A DNA stretch of 26,585 nucleotides from Verrucomicrobia bacterium UBA1731 (GTDB lineage Bacteria > Verrucomicrobiota > Kiritimatiellia > RFP12 > UBA1067), in the NCBI GenBank assembly GCA_002317575.1, contig DCIH01000098.1, positions 1,050 to 27,634 of the forward strand, given 5' to 3'. The notes beneath the pieces were generated by a model that saw nothing but the letters and a program-made list of their open reading frames with translations, did not search any database and was not told the origin of the DNA. Made by a program: the position numbers and the translations under genes. How positions within the stretch are numbered: the first letter of the stretch is position 1; every line of letters starts with the position of its first letter. Positions 1-8,490 of this stretch are shown piece by piece.

Positions 1-321
1 GCGAAGAACATCGTCGCGGCCGGCTGGTCGGACCGCTGCCAGATCCAGGTCGCGTACGCGATCGGCGTGGCGAAGCCCGTTTCCATCTGCGTGAAGACGT
101 TCGGCACGAACCACGGCGTCACCAACGAGCAGATCGAGAAGATGCTCCTCTCCGGCGAGATCTTCGACTTCCGTCCGTACGCGCTCATCAAGGATCTCGG
201 CCTCACCAAGCCGCAGGGCTGGAGCTACCGCGACACGGCGAGCTACGGCCACTTCGGCCGCGCCCGGTTCCCCTGGGAGAAGCTGAACAAGGTCGCCGCG
301 CTCAAGCGCTGGGCGAAGTGA
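1..321 (+). CDS. metK: S-adenosylmethionine synthetase, C-terminal part
   Basis: This is the last 106 residues of methionine adenosyltransferase, which makes S-adenosylmethionine from methionine and ATP in the cytoplasm. The reading frame is open from the first base, so the N-terminal part lies outside the window. Typical C-terminal-domain signatures are visible: AKNIVAAGWSDRCQIQVAYA, IGVAKPVSI, FDFRPYALIKDLGL and the closing YGHFGRARFPWE. The TGA stop at 319-321 overlaps the GTG start of the next gene (GTGA), so the two are probably co-transcribed. Nothing unusual is seen; the family assignment is secure. Confidence 0.97.
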   Translation, partial: AKNIVAAGWSDRCQIQVAYAIGVAKPVSICVKTFGTNHGVTNEQIEKMLLSGEIFDFRPYALIKDLGLTKPQGWSYRDTASYGHFGRARFPWEKLNKVAALKRWAK

Positions 322-1118
322 AGGCGAATTTCCATACGCATTCGACGTGGTGCGACGGCAAGAACACGCCCGACGAGATGGTGCGGGCGACGATTGCAAA
401 AGGTTTTGACGCGCTCGGCTTTTCCAGCCATGTGGCCGTGCCGTTCGACGACGGTTGCGCGATTTCCACGATGGCGAAGGCGCGCGCGTACGTCGTCGAT
501 ATCCGGCGCGTGGCGGCGGCGCACGCGGACCGCATTCGCGTGCTGTGCGGCGCCGAAGCCGATTACGTGCCCGGCGTCACGGCGCCCGAACGGACGCGCT
601 ATGCCGAACTGGGCCTCGATTATCTGATCGGATCCATCCATTACGTGAAAGCGCCGGACGGCGCGCTCGTGTCCGTGGACCACACGCCGCAGATTCTGGC
701 CGACGGCATCGCCGCGCATTTCGGCGGCAGCGCCGAAGCATATGTGCGCGCCTACTTCGCGCAGGAACGCGACATGGTCGCGACGTGCGATTTCGATGTC
801 GTGGGCCATCCGGATCTGGTTCGCAAGTTCAATGCGAAGCACCCGATCTTCGACGAAACCGCCGCCTGGTACCGCGACGAGATCGAACGCACGGCCGAGG
901 CGATCGCCGCGAGCGGCAAGATCGTCGAGGTGAACACGGGCGCGATCGCGCGCGGGTGGCTCAACGACGCGTATCCGTCGCCCGCGTTCCGCGCGGCGTT
1001 GCGCGCGCGCGGCGTGCGGTTCATCTTGTCGTCCGACGCGCACACGACGGACGGCATCGACGCCGCGTTCGACCGTTTCGCGGATGCGGAAGAATACGTC
1101 GTCCCGCCCTGGGCGTGA
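318..1118 (+). CDS. PHP-family histidinol-phosphatase (HisJ/HisK type)
   Basis: This 266-residue cytoplasmic protein belongs to the PHP metal-dependent phosphatases. The best match in type is L-histidinol-phosphate phosphatase, a late step of histidine synthesis. The trinuclear metal ligands are all visible: H6 and H8 in FHTHS, E80 in GAEADY, H108 in GSIHYV, H164 in GHPDL, and D240/H242 in SSDAH. The start is a GTG at 318 that overlaps the metK stop; no good Shine-Dalgarno is visible, so translation may depend on coupling to metK. Length fits the HisJ family. No other his genes are nearby, so a different phosphoester substrate cannot be excluded. Confidence 0.88.
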   Translation: MKANFHTHSTWCDGKNTPDEMVRATIAKGFDALGFSSHVAVPFDDGCAISTMAKARAYVVDIRRVAAAHADRIRVLCGAEADYVPGVTAPERTRYAELGLDYLIGSIHYVKAPDGALVSVDHTPQILADGIAAHFGGSAEAYVRAYFAQERDMVATCDFDVVGHPDLVRKFNAKHPIFDETAAWYRDEIERTAEAIAASGKIVEVNTGAIARGWLNDAYPSPAFRAALRARGVRFILSSDAHTTDGIDAAFDRFADAEEYVVPPWA

Positions 1119-1130
1119 GACGGGTGTTTT

Positions 1131-1140
1131 TGTTATAATG
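1131..1140 (+). promoter_or_regulatory. Extended -10 promoter of cca
   Basis: TATAAT occupies 1134-1139, preceded by TGt, which forms an extended -10 (TGn). No clear -35 is seen. Predicted +1 is near 1146, giving a leader of about 23 nt before the ATG at 1169. The leader is T-rich and lacks a Shine-Dalgarno. The site shares the TGnTATAATG pattern with other promoters in this window. Confidence 0.65.
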
Positions 1141-1168
1141 TCGGTCATCGTTTTCTTGGTGTTTTCGC

Positions 1169-2578
1169 ATGGCCGTAAAACTTGATTTGTCCGTTCTGGA
1201 GCCGCGTCTTTTGGACGCGGTGCTCGACATCGCCCGGCGCGTGCGCGAGGCGGGCGGACGCGCGCTGATGGTGGGCGGATCCGTGCGCGATCTGCTTTTG
1301 GGCGGCATGGCCGTCAAGGATGTCGACCTGGAAGTGTACGGCATCGCGCCCGAGTCGCTCCCGCGCGTGATCGGCAAAAAATATCCCTTTGATCCGTGCG
1401 GCGTGTCCTTTGGCGTTCTCAAGATCCAGCATCTCGACATCGACGTGTCGCTGCCGCGACGCGAATCGAAGCGCGGCATCGGCCACAAGGGATTTCTCAT
1501 CGATTCCGATCCGAACCTCACCGTCTCCGAAGCCGCCAGCCGGCGCGACTTCACGATCAACGCGATGTACTACGATCCGCTCGCGAAAGCGTTCGAGGAT
1601 CCATACGGCGGCGTGGCCGATCTCGAAAAACGGATTTTGCGCCACGTTTCGCCGAAGTTCGTGGAGGATCCGCTGCGCGTCTTGCGCGGCATGCAGTTCA
1701 TCGCCCGTTTCGGACTCGAACCCGCGCCCGAGACGATCGCGATCTGCCGTACGATCGACATCGAGGGGCTGCCGCCGGAGCGGCTCTTCGAAGAATGGGC
1801 CAAGCTGCTCCTGAAGGGCACCGAAATCGGCCGAGGGCTGGAATTCCTGCGCGCGACCGGCTGGGTGAAGCATTTTTCCGAACTGGAGCGGTTGATCGGC
1901 TGCGAACAGGATCCCGAATGGCATCCCGAGGGCGATGTGTGGGAGCACACGAAACTGTGTCTGGACGCGTTCGCGCGGCATCGTACGGGCGTGACGGACG
2001 ACGACCTGATCGTGGGTCTCGCAGTTGTGTGCCATGATTTCGGCAAGCCCGCCACGACGCGCTTCGATCCCGTCAAGAAGCGCATTCGAAGCTTGGGACA
2101 CGATGAGAAGGGTGTGGCGCCGACATTGTCGTTCCTGCGTCGCCTCACGAACGAGGAGCGTATCCTCCGCGAAGTGCCGCCGCTCGTCCAGTGTCACATG
2201 CAGCCGTTCGCGATGTGGAAGTCCAAAGTCGGCGACGCGGCGATTCGCCGGCTCGCGATGAAGGTTGTGCGCATCGACCGTCTGCTGCGCGTTGCGCATG
2301 CGGACGACGAAGGCAGGACGGTCGAACGTCTGGGAGGTTCGTCCGACGGCGCGGATCTGAAGTGGCTCGCGGAACAGGCCGAGCGTCTGCGCATTGCGGC
2401 CGAAGCGCCGAAGCCCATTCTGCTGGGCCGCCATCTGATCGCGCGCGGGCACAAGCCGTCCAAGCGGTTCGGCGCGTGGCTGGACGCCTGCTTCGAGGCG
2501 CAGTTGGACGGAAAGTTTCACGATCTGGACGGTGCGATTGCGTATTTTGCCGAGCATTGCGAAAAGGAGACGACATGA
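1169..2578 (+). CDS. cca: CCA tRNA nucleotidyltransferase with HD domain
   Basis: This 469-residue class II nucleotidyltransferase adds or repairs the 3' CCA end of tRNAs. The palm motif GGSVRD is at residues 36-41, the catalytic aspartates are D51 and D53 in DVDLEV, and the RRDFTIN motif is at about 125-131. VEDPLRVLRG follows in the RNA-binding part. A C-terminal HD phosphohydrolase domain carries HPEGDVWEHT and H289-D290 in CHDFGKPAT. The ATG at 1169 lies about 23 nt after a predicted +1 and has no Shine-Dalgarno. Its TGA overlaps the ATG of the secreted glycosidase fusion downstream (ATGA), an unexpected partner for a tRNA-maturation gene. A poly(A) polymerase or A-only-adding enzyme is a less likely alternative. 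Confidence 0.93.
   Translation: MAVKLDLSVLEPRLLDAVLDIARRVREAGGRALMVGGSVRDLLLGGMAVKDVDLEVYGIAPESLPRVIGKKYPFDPCGVSFGVLKIQHLDIDVSLPRRESKRGIGHKGFLIDSDPNLTVSEAASRRDFTINAMYYDPLAKAFEDPYGGVADLEKRILRHVSPKFVEDPLRVLRGMQFIARFGLEPAPETIAICRTIDIEGLPPERLFEEWAKLLLKGTEIGRGLEFLRATGWVKHFSELERLIGCEQDPEWHPEGDVWEHTKLCLDAFARHRTGVTDDDLIVGLAVVCHDFGKPATTRFDPVKKRIRSLGHDEKGVAPTLSFLRRLTNEERILREVPPLVQCHMQPFAMWKSKVGDAAIRRLAMKVVRIDRLLRVAHADDEGRTVERLGGSSDGADLKWLAEQAERLRIAAEAPKPILLGRHLIARGHKPSKRFGAWLDACFEAQLDGKFHDLDGAIAYFAEHCEKETT
2564..2569 (+). promoter_or_regulatory. Strong Shine-Dalgarno that fixes the start at 2575
   Basis: AAGGAG sits 5 nt before the ATG at 2575, inside the 3' end of cca. The frame is open back to 2191, but the Shine-Dalgarno plus an immediate signal peptide (MKKMVLALVAMAVAAPLAA) make 2575 the real start. 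Confidence 0.8.
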
Positions 2579-5500
2579 AGAAGATGGTGCTTGCGTTGGT
2601 GGCGATGGCGGTGGCCGCGCCTTTGGCGGCGGACGTGACGGGGCATTGTCCCGAACCCGCGGGCGGCTGGAAATCGCGCGCGATCGTCATGACCGCGCCG
2701 GTGCCGGACGATCTCGACCGGTTCAACGCGTTCGTCACGAACACGCTCGCGCCCGCCGGCGTGGACACGCTCGTGCTGCTTGTGCGCTACCGTTACCAGT
2801 TTAAATCGCATCCGGAGTGCGCCGAGTCGAACGCCCTGTCGCGCGCCGCCATCCGCTCGATCAAGGCCGCCTGCGACGCACGCGGGATCAAGCTGGTTCC
2901 GAAGATGAACCTCCTCGGCCACCAGGGAAGCAAAAGCGTCGTCACGAGCGGTCTGTTGGCGGCGCATCCGGAGTTCGACGAGACGCCCGAGAAGAAGGAA
3001 GTGCGCCACAACTATTGCCGCAGCATTTGCCCGAAGCATCCCGAGTCGCTCAAGCTCGTCACCGATCTCGCGTCCGAAATGGCGGAGGCGTTCGGCGCGG
3101 ACATGATGCACATCGGTTGCGACGAGGTGTTCGAAATCGGCACATGCCCGCGCTGCAAGGACACGCCCACGGGCACGCTCTTCGCAGACTGGGTGAACGG
3201 CATCTCGCGCCACCTGAAGGCGAAGGGCGTCCGGACGATGATCTGGAGCGATCGTCTGCTCAATGCGAAGGGCAGCGGCTACGGCGTGTGGGAGGCGAGC
3301 GACAACGGGACGGACGCCGCGCTCGGCAAGATCGACAAGGATGTCATCTGCTGCGACTGGCACTACGAGAACTGTCCGAAGTATCCCTCGGTTGAAACGC
3401 TCGCGGACGCCGGGTATGAACTCTATGTCTGCCCGTGGCGCTATGCCGAGAACGCGAAGCTCTTCCTCGATTACGCCGTGAAGCACGACAAGGGCAAGTA
3501 TTTTGGCCTCATGTTCACCACATGGTATTCCGCGAAGGACGTGATGGACGCGATCGAAGGCAAATGGGCGGCGCAGCCCGGCAAGGACAAGGACGCCTCC
3601 ATGGCGCGCACGCTCTATTCGCTCGGACGCAATTTCCAGTACCTGTTCCCGAAGGCGAAGGCCGACTGGCGCTGGTTCGACGGTTCCGAACTGCCGATGG
3701 AAGGCAAGGGCTGGCCGCGTCGCGACCAGACGGCCGCCTACTACGAACGCCTTCCGAAGGCGCATCTTGACGCGTTGACGCCGGGCGTCCGGTGGCTTCA
3801 GGAGCACACGACCGGCATGAGCTTCCGCTTCGTCACGGATTCCGACCGGCTCAACATCCGCTGGAAACCGCTCAGTTCCAATCTCGACATGTGGCATATG
3901 CCGTCCACGGGCGTGAGCGGCGTGGACGTGTACCAGTACGACGAAAAGAAGGGCTGGCGCTACGTCAATCCGCCGTGGCCCGCCCCGCCGAAGGCGGAGG
4001 GTGCGTCCTACGTGTGGAACGTGAAGCCGAACGTGCCCACCATGATCTACCTGCCGCTCTACAACGGCATCGAGTATTTCCGCCTCGGCATCAAGCCGGG
4101 CTGCACGATCGCCGACGCGCCCGCACGCAAGAGCGGCATCGTCAAGCCCGTCGTCTTCTACGGCACCTCCACCACGCAGGGCGGTTGCGTGTCCCGTCCC
4201 GGGCTGTGCTGGACCTCCGTCGCCGCGCGCCTTGCGGACGTGCCGCAGATCAACCTCGGCTTTTCCGGGGCCGGCAAGATGGAGGACGTGCTGAACGACT
4301 GCCTCAACGAGATCGACGCGTCCTGCTATGTGCTCGACACGTGCGGCAACATGGACGTGCCGCTTTTGAAGGAGCGCTTCGAAGCGTTCATGCGCAAGCT
4401 GCACGACCGCAAGCCGGGCGTGCCGCTCATCGTGCCGGCGCATCCGTGGGACGACGATGCGGACGGCGGCCGGCAGGCGTTCCTGCGCGATCTGTGCGCG
4501 AAGCTCAAGGCGGAGGATCCCGTCCTGTGGAAGGATCTTCATTTCCTCGGTTTCGAACCCGAGTTCGACGTGGACAACGAAAACACCGTCGAGGGCAGCC
4601 ACATGAACGACGTCGGTTCGCTTCGCCTGGGGACGCTGTGCGCCGCGCTGCTGCGCAAGGTCCTGTCGCATCCCGAACCGGCGGCGGCGAACGCCGTCGC
4701 CGAAACGTGGCGCATGCGCGAATGGTCGTTCGAGTCGTCCGGCGCGACGGGGGTGGACGTGGCGTTGGATGTCGATTTCACGTGCGGCGGCCGCACGATG
4801 CGCCGACCGGCGTTTTGGGACGGCGGGCGCACGCATCGCGTCCGCTTCGCGCCGCCGTGCGCCGGCACGTGGACGTGGCGGACCGTTTCCGCGGAGAAGT
4901 CGCTCGATGGCAAGACGGGCACCTTCGAGGTGAAGCCCTATGCCGGGACGCTTGAAATCTATCGACGCGGATTCGTCCGCACCGCTCCTGGTTCGAAGCA
5001 TTTCGTCTATGCGGACGGCACGCCGTTCCTGTATCTCGGCGACACGCATTGGGGTTTCGGCGGCGAAGCCGAGGACGACGCGGCCCATCCGGCGGCGCGC
5101 CACGTCGAAACGGTCGTCCGGCGCCGCGTCGAGCAGGGATTCACCGTTTGGCAGTCGGAGCCGCTCTGCACCTCGGCCGACGTGAAGGACGGCACCGTTG
5201 ACGAAAAGGACGTGGCCGGTTTCCGCGCGCTCGACCGCGCGTTCCAAACCGTCGCCGACGCGGGGCTCGTGCACGCCAACGCCCAGGCGCTCACGCCGTG
5301 GCTCATGAACGACAAGGCGTTGAGCGTTAACACGAACGCGTTCCGCCGCATGGCGCGCTACTGGGTGGCGCGCTACGGCGCCTATCCCGTGATGTGGACG
5401 CTCGGCCAGGAGGTGGACAACGACTTCTACCACCCCGACCAGAACCGCGCCTGGAAGCTCAAGGACAACCCCTACGTGCTCATCGCGCAGTTCATGCACG

Positions 5501-6348
5501 AATGCGACGCCTACGCGCATCCCCTCACCGCGCATCAGGAAAACGTCGGCCATGTGTCCGTCACGGGCGCGGGCACGCGCTTCGACACGAACGAGACGGG
5601 CCGCGCGGAAGGACGGTCCGTTTTCGCCGACGCCACGACGGCCGCGAAATGCGGCCACACATGGTGGGGCGTCCAATGGTCGCCGAACCTGAAGGGCGCG
5701 CAGAACGTCCCCATGCTCAAGGATTATTGGAACGACGGGCGCGTGGCCGTCAATTACGAGGGACGCTATTGCGGTTTGTGGGCGATGGACTTCGGCGCCC
5801 GCGCGCAGACCTGGATTTCCTTCCTGTGCGGTTTCCGCGGGCATGGCTACGGCGCGGCCGATTTGTGGCTGTTCAATTCGACATACGACATGGCCAAGCC
5901 GTCCGACAACGAAGTCGAGCACGTTTCCCTCGCCGACAAGCACGTGCCTTGGCGCGAGGCGCTCGAATTCCCGTCCGCCAACCAGATGATCCATTTTCGC
6001 GCGTTCATGGACAAAATCGCGTGGTGGCGCCTTGAGCCCGATTTCGGTGATACGGCCAAGTTCGCGCCGGCAGAAGGGCTGGACGGCGCCTGCGTTTCCG
6101 CGCGCATCGGCCGCGAGCTTGCCGTCGTCTACGTCTTCGGCCGCCGCACGGCGTGGGCGGGATCGTTCCGGGCGTTGGAACCGAACGCGGTGTACGCGCT
6201 TTCGCGCTTCGACCCGAAATCGGGCGCGCAAATCGAACTGGGCGTCGTGACGGCGACGGACAAAGGCGAACTCGCGTTGCCGCGTCGCCCCGACACGGAA
6301 GATTGGACATATTCCGCCCAGATTCAGGGAAAGGACAGTCCGGAATGA
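2575..6348 (+). CDS. Secreted GH20-like / SGNH esterase / GH140-like (DUF4038) fusion
   Basis: This is a 1,257-residue exported protein with three enzyme-like modules. A signal peptide covers residues 1-19 or so. Residues about 25-400 form a TIM barrel with HIGCDEV (H179, D183, E184), the H-x-G-x-D-E motif of GH20 beta-hexosaminidases, followed by C191-x2-C194. Residues about 410-515 resemble the GxDLY beta-sandwich (GVDVYQYDE near 449). They precede an SGNH hydrolase at about 520-695, with S532 in YGTSTTQGG, NLGFSGAGK and H676 in EGSHMND. Residues about 710-790 look like a DUF5060 Ig-like domain. Residues 793 to about 1165 look like a DUF4038/GH140 barrel (GDTHW with D823; candidate acid E946 in LGQEVDND), with a small C-terminal sandwich. 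The expected order is removal of hexosaminyl, acyl and apiosyl-type groups from one decorated glycan, but substrates are inferred. It is translationally coupled to cca. Confidence 0.82.
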   Translation: MKKMVLALVAMAVAAPLAADVTGHCPEPAGGWKSRAIVMTAPVPDDLDRFNAFVTNTLAPAGVDTLVLLVRYRYQFKSHPECAESNALSRAAIRSIKAACDARGIKLVPKMNLLGHQGSKSVVTSGLLAAHPEFDETPEKKEVRHNYCRSICPKHPESLKLVTDLASEMAEAFGADMMHIGCDEVFEIGTCPRCKDTPTGTLFADWVNGISRHLKAKGVRTMIWSDRLLNAKGSGYGVWEASDNGTDAALGKIDKDVICCDWHYENCPKYPSVETLADAGYELYVCPWRYAENAKLFLDYAVKHDKGKYFGLMFTTWYSAKDVMDAIEGKWAAQPGKDKDASMARTLYSLGRNFQYLFPKAKADWRWFDGSELPMEGKGWPRRDQTAAYYERLPKAHLDALTPGVRWLQEHTTGMSFRFVTDSDRLNIRWKPLSSNLDMWHMPSTGVSGVDVYQYDEKKGWRYVNPPWPAPPKAEGASYVWNVKPNVPTMIYLPLYNGIEYFRLGIKPGCTIADAPARKSGIVKPVVFYGTSTTQGGCVSRPGLCWTSVAARLADVPQINLGFSGAGKMEDVLNDCLNEIDASCYVLDTCGNMDVPLLKERFEAFMRKLHDRKPGVPLIVPAHPWDDDADGGRQAFLRDLCAKLKAEDPVLWKDLHFLGFEPEFDVDNENTVEGSHMNDVGSLRLGTLCAALLRKVLSHPEPAAANAVAETWRMREWSFESSGATGVDVALDVDFTCGGRTMRRPAFWDGGRTHRVRFAPPCAGTWTWRTVSAEKSLDGKTGTFEVKPYAGTLEIYRRGFVRTAPGSKHFVYADGTPFLYLGDTHWGFGGEAEDDAAHPAARHVETVVRRRVEQGFTVWQSEPLCTSADVKDGTVDEKDVAGFRALDRAFQTVADAGLVHANAQALTPWLMNDKALSVNTNAFRRMARYWVARYGAYPVMWTLGQEVDNDFYHPDQNRAWKLKDNPYVLIAQFMHECDAYAHPLTAHQENVGHVSVTGAGTRFDTNETGRAEGRSVFADATTAAKCGHTWWGVQWSPNLKGAQNVPMLKDYWNDGRVAVNYEGRYCGLWAMDFGARAQTWISFLCGFRGHGYGAADLWLFNSTYDMAKPSDNEVEHVSLADKHVPWREALEFPSANQMIHFRAFMDKIAWWRLEPDFGDTAKFAPAEGLDGACVSARIGRELAVVYVFGRRTAWAGSFRALEPNAVYALSRFDPKSGAQIELGVVTATDKGELALPRRPDTEDWTYSAQIQGKDSPE

Positions 6349-6386
6349 ACGACTTCAACCTCGGTCTGTCGAAGCTGCCTTTGTGA
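6345..6386 (+). other. 13-codon mini-ORF coupled to the fusion gene stop
   Basis: An ATGA overlap at 6345-6348 opens a reading frame encoding MNDFNLGLSKLPL and a stop at 6384-6386. It follows an AAGGAC purine run. It could be chance, a decayed start of a lost gene, or a short translated spacer before the next promoter. I assign no function. Confidence 0.15.
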
Positions 6387-6424
6387 AATTGCACATCCGC
6401 GCGTCTTTACGGCAAATCCTCGCA

Positions 6425-6434
6425 TGGTATAATG
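6425..6434 (+). promoter_or_regulatory. Extended -10 promoter, probably leaderless
   Basis: TATAAT at 6428-6433 is preceded by TGg. A TTTACG at 6406-6411, 16 nt upstream, is a possible weak -35. With standard spacing the +1 falls on position 6440, the A of the start codon itself, so the mRNA is predicted to have no 5' leader. Confidence 0.7.
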
Positions 6435-6439
6435 GCCGC

Positions 6440-8458
6440 ATGAACAAAACAATGTCGCTCTTGCTGGCCGCTTTCGCGTTCGCGATTCCTCTTTTTGCCG
6501 ATCTGCCCGCGCCGCGTTTCGTGAACGTGCTGCCGAGCTTCGCCGAGGCGCCCGACTTCGCGCTTTCCGAAATCCGCCGCCAGCGGCGCGACGTGGGCAT
6601 CCGCGAGTTCATGCCGTCCTTGTCCTTCCATCCCCAGCGCTCGCCCGCGAAGACGCTCATCCCGGAGCTGTGCGGACGCTTCCGCAAGCTCAAGGAAGAC
6701 CTCAGGAACGACGACATCGTCCTCGGCGTGCTGATGCAGTCCATTCTCGGCCACGGGTGGAACGGCAAGGTGCCGCTCACGGACGAGACGTGGATGCATG
6801 TGTGGAAGCTGCAGAAGGACGTCGAGGATCCGCGTTACTGTCTGCTGGACCCCGGCTTCCGCGCGTACGCGCTCGACTGCGTCGCCGCCATCGCCCGGGA
6901 GCGTCCCGCGTTCATCCTGCTGGACGACGACTTCGGCATCCGTTCGGGCGAATGCTTCTGCGACCGGCATGTGGCGCTTTTCAATGAGGCGCTGGGCGTT
7001 TCATGGACGCGCGCGGACTACCGCAAGCTCTACGAAGGCGAGGCGAAGGACGATCCGCGCGTGCTGAAGGTCAACGCGATTCTCCAGAAGACGATGACGG
7101 ACATGTCAAAGGAAATCCGCGCGACGATCGACCGGGTGGATCCGGCGATGCGGTGCGGCCTGTGCGCGTGCTGGCCGGGCTGGTGGCAGCTCGACGAAAT
7201 CGTCCACGCGCTCGCGGGCCCGAACACGCGGCCCTTCATGCGCCTCAACGGCGCGTGCTATGGCAACGCGCCGGCGGCCGACCTCGTCCACCAGTTCCGC
7301 GGCATGCGCCGCGTGGCGGAGCAGCTTTCGGGCGACGTGGAACTCTGGGACGAGGCGGACACGTTTCCGCAGAACTACTGGAGCGAATCGGCGGCGATGT
7401 TCCACGCGCACCTCACGCAGGCGATGCTGATGGGGCTCGACGGCGCGAAGCTCTGGACGAGCGAATTCCGCCGTCCCGTGCACACGGGCTCGCAGGCGCG
7501 CTACGAGGCGTACTTGCGCGACTACGCCGGCTTCTACGCGGCGCTGCGCGCGATTCTCGCGAACGGCGTCCGCTGGCAGGGCGCGGGCGCGCCCGTGTTC
7601 AAGCCGCGGCCCGTGCTGGGCGGCCACGCGTTCCGCACGGCCGAGGGCGTTTACGTGGACGATTGGTCGTGTCCGCTCGAGGCGACATACGGCACGCCCC
7701 TCCGGTACGACGCGGTCCGGACGGGCGGCATGTTCACGCTCCGCCGCGAAGACGTCCGCGCGATGACCGACGCCGATCTTGAGAAGGTGCTTTCGGGCCA
7801 GGCGATTGTGGGCGGCAAGGCCGCGCGGCTCTTGTGCGAACGCGGTTTCGGCGACCTGCTCGGCGTTCGGGCCGACGCGGGCGACGACGCGTTCCATTTC
7901 CAGTTCGAGACGCCGGCGGACGGTTCGTGGCTCATGGGCTGCAGCTGGTGCGACGGCATGACGCGCCTGACGACCGTCGGGAAGGGTGCGGAAACGACGC
8001 ATTGGTTCTGTCAGGGTACGCGCGTGAAACCCGAGCGCAAGTTCCCCGCCGCCACGTGTTTCAAGAACGACAAGGGCGGCACCGTGATCACGCTCGGCTG
8101 GGATTTCGATTTGCCGTTCCACTATCTTTACCAGCCGCTCCGGCGCCTGGAGTTCGTGTCGCATCTGGACCGTTTGAACGGCAAGCCGGTCGAATTCGCC
8201 GCCGAAACGGGCGACGCCACGCTCGTGCGGCACGGCCTCATGGCGGACGGCACGGAACTGGTGACGCTCAACGCGCTCACCTACGAAGTGCAATCGGCCG
8301 TCAAGTTGCGTCTCGTGCGCACGCCGAAGGTGGTTGAGAAGCTGTCGCCCACGGGCGCGTGGACCCCTGTTTCCTGGAGCCGCGTTTCGGCGGACATCGT
8401 GCGCGTGGAGACGGAGATCCGTCCTCTCGTGCCGGTGGTGCTGCGGTTTGGTTTTTGA
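6440..8458 (+). CDS. Secreted GH42-like TIM-barrel protein, paralogue 1
   Basis: This is a 672-residue exported protein with a signal peptide (MNKTMSLLLAAFAFAIPLFA). The N-terminal half reads as a TIM barrel. A conserved acidic motif DDDF (162-165) is followed by C172-x-C174-x2-H177. A second candidate catalytic residue is E305 in ELWDEAD. The C-terminal half resembles the GATase-like trimerisation and beta-sandwich regions of GH42-type enzymes (CERGFGDLLGV). The same layout occurs in the gene at 11032. The frame is open to 6383, but the promoter -10 at 6428 and the signal peptide place the start at 6440, or at 6452. It probably cleaves glycosides outside the cytoplasm; linkage and family are not established. 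It heads a unit with the genes at 8491 and 9408. Confidence 0.75.
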   Translation: MNKTMSLLLAAFAFAIPLFADLPAPRFVNVLPSFAEAPDFALSEIRRQRRDVGIREFMPSLSFHPQRSPAKTLIPELCGRFRKLKEDLRNDDIVLGVLMQSILGHGWNGKVPLTDETWMHVWKLQKDVEDPRYCLLDPGFRAYALDCVAAIARERPAFILLDDDFGIRSGECFCDRHVALFNEALGVSWTRADYRKLYEGEAKDDPRVLKVNAILQKTMTDMSKEIRATIDRVDPAMRCGLCACWPGWWQLDEIVHALAGPNTRPFMRLNGACYGNAPAADLVHQFRGMRRVAEQLSGDVELWDEADTFPQNYWSESAAMFHAHLTQAMLMGLDGAKLWTSEFRRPVHTGSQARYEAYLRDYAGFYAALRAILANGVRWQGAGAPVFKPRPVLGGHAFRTAEGVYVDDWSCPLEATYGTPLRYDAVRTGGMFTLRREDVRAMTDADLEKVLSGQAIVGGKAARLLCERGFGDLLGVRADAGDDAFHFQFETPADGSWLMGCSWCDGMTRLTTVGKGAETTHWFCQGTRVKPERKFPAATCFKNDKGGTVITLGWDFDLPFHYLYQPLRRLEFVSHLDRLNGKPVEFAAETGDATLVRHGLMADGTELVTLNALTYEVQSAVKLRLVRTPKVVEKLSPTGAWTPVSWSRVSADIVRVETEIRPLVPVVLRFGF

Positions 8459-8490
8459 TTCACGAGAGCATGGTGAAGGGGTAGGACGCA

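Noticed and set aside
2191..2574. Upstream in-frame extension of the 2575 gene by 128 codons
   Set aside because: It overlaps cca in another frame and reads as arginine-rich shadow sequence. The signal peptide and AAGGAG at 2575 define the true start.
2518..6231. A 1,237-codon open frame on the minus strand opposite the fusion enzyme
   Set aside because: Its residues are arginine- and alanine-rich with no recognisable domain. It is a shadow of the GC-rich codon pattern of the well-supported plus-strand gene.
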